DNA of 64,000 bases from positions 186,001-250,000 of the forward strand of contig SAXG01000006.1 in assembly GCA_012932865.1 (NCBI GenBank), written 5' to 3'. Below the pieces are notes generated by a model, which saw nothing but the letters and a program-made list of their open reading frames with translations, did not search any database and was not told where the DNA came from. Source of the stretch: Amylostereum areolatum (Eukaryota; Basidiomycota; Agaricomycetes; Russulales; Stereaceae). Position 1 is the stretch's first letter; the number at the start of each line of letters is the position of its first letter. Below are positions 59,749 to 64,000 of this stretch, piece after piece. The translations under genes and the position numbers were made by a program.

Positions 59749-60116
59749 AAACCCTCCTTCTCCTCCACCTTCGGCTGAGCTTGAAGCGCTGTCACGGCCA
59801 TATTTGGATATGACCGCAACAGGGATATAGTCAGGAAGGAAAATGGAAGACTAGAGGAGAGGAGCAGAAAGGCAAAGAGACAGTAAGCCACACCAGAGAC
59901 GGAACATAGTATGTCCAAGCCGGCCATCAAAGAAGATCAAGCTGGACAAAGGAGGGGCCGGGAGAGAAGGAAAGCCGATGATCGGCGGCACCAAAGGAAG
60001 TAGGATGGACAGGCTAGACACTGTCGATCTGGAAGGTTAATTCAGCCGCATATAAAGATGCGGCAGGAAGAGAAAGGCGTCTTGGCTCCTTGCTTCACTT
60101 TTCGCACCAACGCACC
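59749..60116. other. Flank between element 2 and the 60.1-kb gene
   Basis: These 368 bp should hold the promoter of the downstream gene. A CATATAAAGATGCGG near 60048 resembles a TATA box about 65 bp before the ATG. No continuation of either gypsy element is seen. Confidence 0.45.
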
Positions 60117-61247
60117 ATGAATAACGACTCCCTCCCCACCAATCGCCTCGATGCCTCTGACCATTCCACGGAGTCCAGCGGCATGCAACTCGCCGACGGT
60201 GTACGCCTTGCCCAGTCACGTTCTCCCTCTCCCCCTCTGGCCACATCCCTCACGAGCGACCCCGACCCCTACGCACCAGCGCGCATCCTCGACACCCGCA
60301 TACGCTTGAACAACCCGCCGACTAGCGACATCATCTACAACCCTATCGTCACCTTGCGGTTAGCCCGTCGCTCCAACGCTACCCCGTCTATGCTGCAATA
60401 CGACCTACAGGATGCCAGAGCGCCCGTCCGTGCCGCAACGATCGCCAGGTTGGTCAAGGACAATGTCTCCCACCCACACTGGTTGGCGGCTAACGGGATC
60501 CTGAACCAAGGGTGGGCCCCTGACCCATTCAAGGGTCCCTCGGAGGTGAATGGGGTATGGATCGTTGAAGGGAAGGCGCAACAGGTTGGCCCCTCAATGC
60601 TGGTGGAGGCGGCAACGGAGACGGGATATCGCTACTACGCGACGGTGGGCGAGTGTCTAGGGAGCGACGGCCAGAGCGCCATCTACGTGGGATGGGTACG
60701 CAACCACGCCTACGCCCGTACGTCACCCCTCCCCTCGTGCCAAACTCGTGCTGACCCACAAACAGCGATGATAGTCTTTATTATCTGCAACGTCAACTGG
60801 GCCCTCCCGCTTAGCCCAAAGCTTCCTACTTCTTCCTCCATCGCGGCGGACTGGTATTGGGCATTCAACCTCCGCCTCGGCACCCTCATCGCCCCTCCCT
60901 CTCTCGTCGCCAAGAACATCGCTCGCATCGTGGACGCCCACCTTCCTGCCATGCTGCACCACGTTGTAGGGCATGAAGGTTACTCCGTCTTTGTATTCCC
61001 CGAGTGGGGAAACCTGGCGCCCGTGCTGACAGAGAACCCCTGGGCACTGCTTAGCGACGTGGTGGAGTATCTGGCCCACGCGCGCCATGCCATCTATCCG
61101 TTCTCCTACTCAGCAGTAGAGCAGTTGCTCTACAAACTGATCGCGGAGGTGCGCGAGGTGTCGGCTCACCAGATCTCGCACGAGGTACAGGAAGGGGCCG
61201 CAGCCATAGAGAAATGGCGGAGGGAAGGGTTATACTTACGCCAGTAA
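60117..61247 (+). CDS. Hypothetical protein, two exons
   Basis: The start at 60117 (MNNDSLPTNR) and the stop at 61247 give 360 residues if the 48-bp intron 60718-60765 (donor GTACGT, CTGAC branch site, acceptor AACAG) is removed. The intron length is a multiple of three, so the frame also reads through it. The N-terminal part is Ser/Pro-rich. Then come ILNQGWAPDPFKGPSEVNGV, YRYYATVGECLGSDGQ, a hydrophobic MIVFIICNVNWALPLSP, and a helical C-terminus. No family is recognised. It lies between retroelement fragments, so it could be a captured or lineage-specific gene. Confidence 0.6.
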   Translation: MNNDSLPTNRLDASDHSTESSGMQLADGVRLAQSRSPSPPLATSLTSDPDPYAPARILDTRIRLNNPPTSDIIYNPIVTLRLARRSNATPSMLQYDLQDARAPVRAATIARLVKDNVSHPHWLAANGILNQGWAPDPFKGPSEVNGVWIVEGKAQQVGPSMLVEAATETGYRYYATVGECLGSDGQSAIYVGWVRNHAYARTSPLPSCQTRADPQTAMIVFIICNVNWALPLSPKLPTSSSIAADWYWAFNLRLGTLIAPPSLVAKNIARIVDAHLPAMLHHVVGHEGYSVFVFPEWGNLAPVLTENPWALLSDVVEYLAHARHAIYPFSYSAVEQLLYKLIAEVREVSAHQISHEVQEGAAAIEKWRREGLYLRQ

Positions 61248-61623
61248 GTGAGAGCAGCTAGGCTAGTGGGAAGATGGTCATCTTCCTGCTGTTGCCTGCA
61301 TGTTCTCCACTTCACTTTTCCTACCGCCCTCCACGTTGTCACACGTTATCTCATATCGCCCCATCGAAATGACCCGTTACCTTTGTCCGACCTATGCCGC
61401 TTGTCTCCTGTTCCCCACGTTGCTTACCATTGTCTTCCCATTCTGATATCCCTTGGTCTCCGCTATCGCTACTATCGCCACCCCCCGTCTCCATGTCATG
61501 TTCCTAAACACCTGCCTGTACGTATACCTGCATGATGATTGTTGATCCCCCTCTTTACCTGTTATCTCTACCTATTCTATCCAGAGCTACAGCAATCCGT
61601 CCCTCAAGTCCTCCTAGCCCAAA

Positions 61624-62136
61624 GTGACACAGTCGTGCTGACTGTGCGCTCAGTCATCCGATCAATGCACAGTCAAGTGACTGTGCACTCAGTCATCCAT
61701 GACAGAATGCACAGTCACTAGACAGAATGCACAGTTCATTGACTGTGCGCACAGTCCATTGCACAGTCGATCCAACGCATGAACAAACAAAGGGCAAAGA
61801 GGTATTTAAGGAGAGCTGAGTGGAAGAGAAAAGAGAGAGACTGCCACCGAGACAGACCCCACACGCACGCCCTACTGTAAAGCTTACTGTAGCTTACTCT
61901 AGAAACCCCAGCCCACTGTTCTCATACACCTTGTAGCTACTTACTGTAGTACCTACTCCGTGTCACGAATAAACGCATAACCCCCAACACTTCTCTCATA
62001 AGTTTCGTTTAGACCACCCAGAGCGGTGTCTAGCGTTGCTCCTCCTACCTTCCCCCCCCTCACACACACCCCTGAAGGCGTAGTACTCAGGCTTCTGACG
62101 TTGTGCGAGCAACCACGAACCTTGTAGACGCTTACA
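61624..62136 (+). repeat. Possible LTR or LTR-like promoter segment
   Basis: This region has clustered GCACAGT/ACTGTGC words (61630-61770), a TATTTAAGG box near 61802, an AATAAA near 61966, and a TG...CA frame (TGACACAGTC to TTACAACA). That order (enhancer words, TATA, poly-A signal) is LTR-like. No second copy and no target duplication were found, so this is tentative. Confidence 0.3.
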
Positions 62137-63480
62137 ACAACCTCACTCGAACACCTAGGAAAATCCGGGAAAGAGGAAAACCCGATTGACTTAGTTTCGA
62201 AAAGACCTTAACCCCCTTTTCGCTTGACAGCGCGTCCATCACGCTTTTCCGATCTTCGGCTGACAGGCTCCTAGCCCAGGCGGTGGGCGTCTCGAACGTC
62301 TGTGCTCGAGCCTCCCGCTTTGGTGGTTCCGTGTACCGGTCCCTCCCCCACATGTCTCGGATGTTCTTCACGTCCACCCTGCAGTCCCGCACCTGGTGGC
62401 CATTCTGTCCGCAGCGGAAGCATCACCCCTTGATGTCGACACGGTTGACGTCCATCGGCTGACCTTTGCCACCGTGCACCGTGCCGGTTCCATCGCGGCG
62501 CCATGAGACCTGCCCCCCTTGTTGCCCATTGGTTGATCCTTGTCCTTTGGGTTTTTGGTTCTGCACGGGTCCACTGCGCTGGGTCTTAAGGTCCTCCCGC
62601 TCCTGTCGTAGACCGTCGATCAGGATGATGCGCTCTTTGAGGTCCTCATATTTCTGAGTAGTGTTGCCGAAGTTCAGTTCAGTTCGGTTCGGGACCCATC
62701 TTGCCTGAACCTGAACCTGAACCGACACCTCTGGGGGTGAACCTGAACCTGAACCTGAACTGAACCTCGGTTCAGGTTCGAACTCGGTTCGGACTTGGTT
62801 CAAACCCCAATTTTTGCTTTAGAACACTTAGCATTCTGTGGTTACTAGTAGTACCAGTAGATGTAGTACATACAGCCTGGGGAAACATGACAACGGGTAG
62901 CGAGACAGTAGCAAGATGAGACAGTAGGGTGATAAGGAAGAGTGCGGGTCGAGAGCAAGGAGTGCGGGGGTGCTGGGGATGGCGACTGCTTGGCTCAAAT
63001 GTGCCGTCAATGACAATGGCCATCTATCACTTGACGTCATCACAACAGTGATGGGCTCATGCATGAAGGACCTGTCGAGAGCGGGGCTTGAGCGAGGCCG
63101 CATAGAGAGTGTTGGAGGGGTGTGTGTAGAGGAATACAGAGGTCGGCCTTGTGGAGGAGGGTAAGGAACCAGGGTGGAGAGGTGGTGTTGTAGGGTGTGG
63201 AGTACTTCGGCAGGAGTGGGATGAGAGGCGGGGAAGGATGAGAGGTGAGGGTGAGAGGTGAGAGGGCCACGTGGCCTTGCACAGCCGAACGCGGTTCGGG
63301 CCGGTTCTGTCGGTTCTTCCCCGGCCCGAACCTGAACCTGAACCGACGGGTGAAAGCCAGAACCAGAACCAGAACCGGACCGAACTGTCGGTTCGGTTCT
63401 GTCGGTTCAGGTTCGGACCGCGGTTCTGAACCGAACTTTGGCAACACTATTTCTGAGGAACGTGACCGCTGTCGTAGATG
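62137..63480 (-). pseudogene. Gag fragment of a retrotransposon, interrupted by a MITE
   Basis: On the minus strand, KYEDLKERIILIDGLRQERE leads into a Gln/Gly-rich linker and a zinc knuckle, CFRCGQNGHQVRDC. A TGA lies immediately before the knuckle, where an in-frame residue is expected, and the frame ends at about 62132. The start of the fragment is split from the rest by the 791-bp MITE at 62659-63449. Its upstream end (about 63458-63480) abuts LTR sequence of gypsy element 1 type. A decayed, non-functional copy. Confidence 0.65.
62659..63449 (-). mobile_element. hAT-type MITE, copy 2 (791 bp, inverted)
   Basis: Same length as copy 1 and nearly identical in reverse orientation: translated segments of over 80 residues match exactly, and only a few substitutions were noted. 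It is flanked by perfect 8-bp direct repeats TTTCTGAG (62651-62658 and 63450-63457). It is inserted in the gag fragment. The matching length and near identity imply recent movement by a transposase supplied elsewhere. Confidence 0.88.
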
Positions 63481-64000
63481 GTGTTAAGGACGGTCCTTAT
63501 CACGTGACAAGCGGCTCAGGCTACAGTATTCGTGTAGATGAGAGGTGGGATCAGGTGATCCAGACGTCTCGGTGATACGAAGGTTGAGGTCGATAAGCGA
63601 AGCAGTAAGTCTTCACGGAAGACTTAGGCGAGCTTTCGACTTAGTTACTTTGGGCTCTCTTTAGTATACTTAAGAGGAGGTTCTTTAGTTAGAACAGTCC
63701 TGTATTTACAAAGAGAACGAGCTGAGGAATGGCTCGTTCGATGAGCCTCCTTTTATAAGAAAGGAGGTCGAGTAAATATATGTACATTGAGCGACGGTCG
63801 CATCAAGTATCTACGGGGATGAGACTGTGGCACTGTCGCGGCTGTGCCGTTGAGACGGTGACGATCTGTGGCACTGTCGTTGGGACGGTGACGATCTGTG
63901 GCACTGTCGTCGTCGCGTCGTTGAGACGGTTACGAACTGGGGCACAGTCGTAATCCGTCGTTTAGCGACGTCCTTCCTAATAAGGCAATGGAAAATGAAG
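63481..64000 (-). repeat. LTR of gypsy element 1 type, cut by the window edge
   Basis: Reading the minus strand from 64000, this matches the LTR at 50637-51967: the GGAAGGACGTCGCTAAACG-like start, the TTTTATAAGAAAGGAGG TATA region and the GTATTTACAAAGAGAAC region. It lacks the MITE found in the other copy. Similarity ends at CCTTAACAC (63481), where gag-like sequence follows, so the U5 end and primer site are missing. Confidence 0.75.

Overview
The window is nuclear DNA of a basidiomycete fungus, most likely an Agaricomycete. Genes are compact and broken by many 45-70 bp introns. Families typical of that group are present: a MYND-finger protein, a DUF6533-like membrane protein, a DUF6698-like protein, a Plavaka-type DNA transposase next to a TET/JBP-like dioxygenase, and chromodomain-bearing Ty3/gypsy elements. 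No prokaryotic features were seen. Positions come from reading the sequence directly, so exon borders are models.

Left half (1-33.7 kb) is ordinary gene space. In order: the 5' end of an OPT oligopeptide transporter (-) divergent from a TauD-like 2OG dioxygenase (+); ALG10 glucosyltransferase (+); a serine-rich coiled-coil protein (+); the kinetochore scaffold Spc7/KNL1 (-); inorganic pyrophosphatase (+); nucleoporin Pom152 (-); a membrane-tailed thioredoxin (-) divergent from histone H4 (+); an F-box protein (-); a TIR-bounded non-autonomous element (22.0-23.3 kb); a DUF6698-like gene (-); two coiled-coil proteins; and two multi-exon genes, the second with a C-terminal MYND finger. Housekeeping roles span N-glycan assembly, chromosome segregation, the nuclear pore, chromatin, redox and phosphate metabolism.

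Middle (34-42.2 kb) is a transposon-associated block: a TET/JBP-like Fe(II)/2OG dioxygenase followed by a long, largely intact Plavaka transposase. Then come a DUF6533-type 7-TM protein, a peroxisomal acyl-CoA oxidase whose PTS1 depends on one splice acceptor, and an unrecognised gene with three sequence-related introns in a row.

Right end (50.6-64 kb) is nested retrotransposon debris: a gypsy element (+) truncated in reverse transcriptase at the border of an LTR, a long chromovirus pol ORF (-), one host-like gene at 60.1 kb, and a further gypsy fragment (-) running off the end. Two near-identical 791-bp hAT-type MITEs with 8-bp target duplications sit inside these retroelements, and an unoccupied copy of one insertion site lies in the same window.

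Several conserved genes (pyrophosphatase, Spc7, F-box gene, acyl-CoA oxidase, perhaps others) carry single-base reading-frame breaks that introns cannot explain. That pattern suggests residual indel errors in the assembly, although real decay cannot be excluded from the sequence alone.
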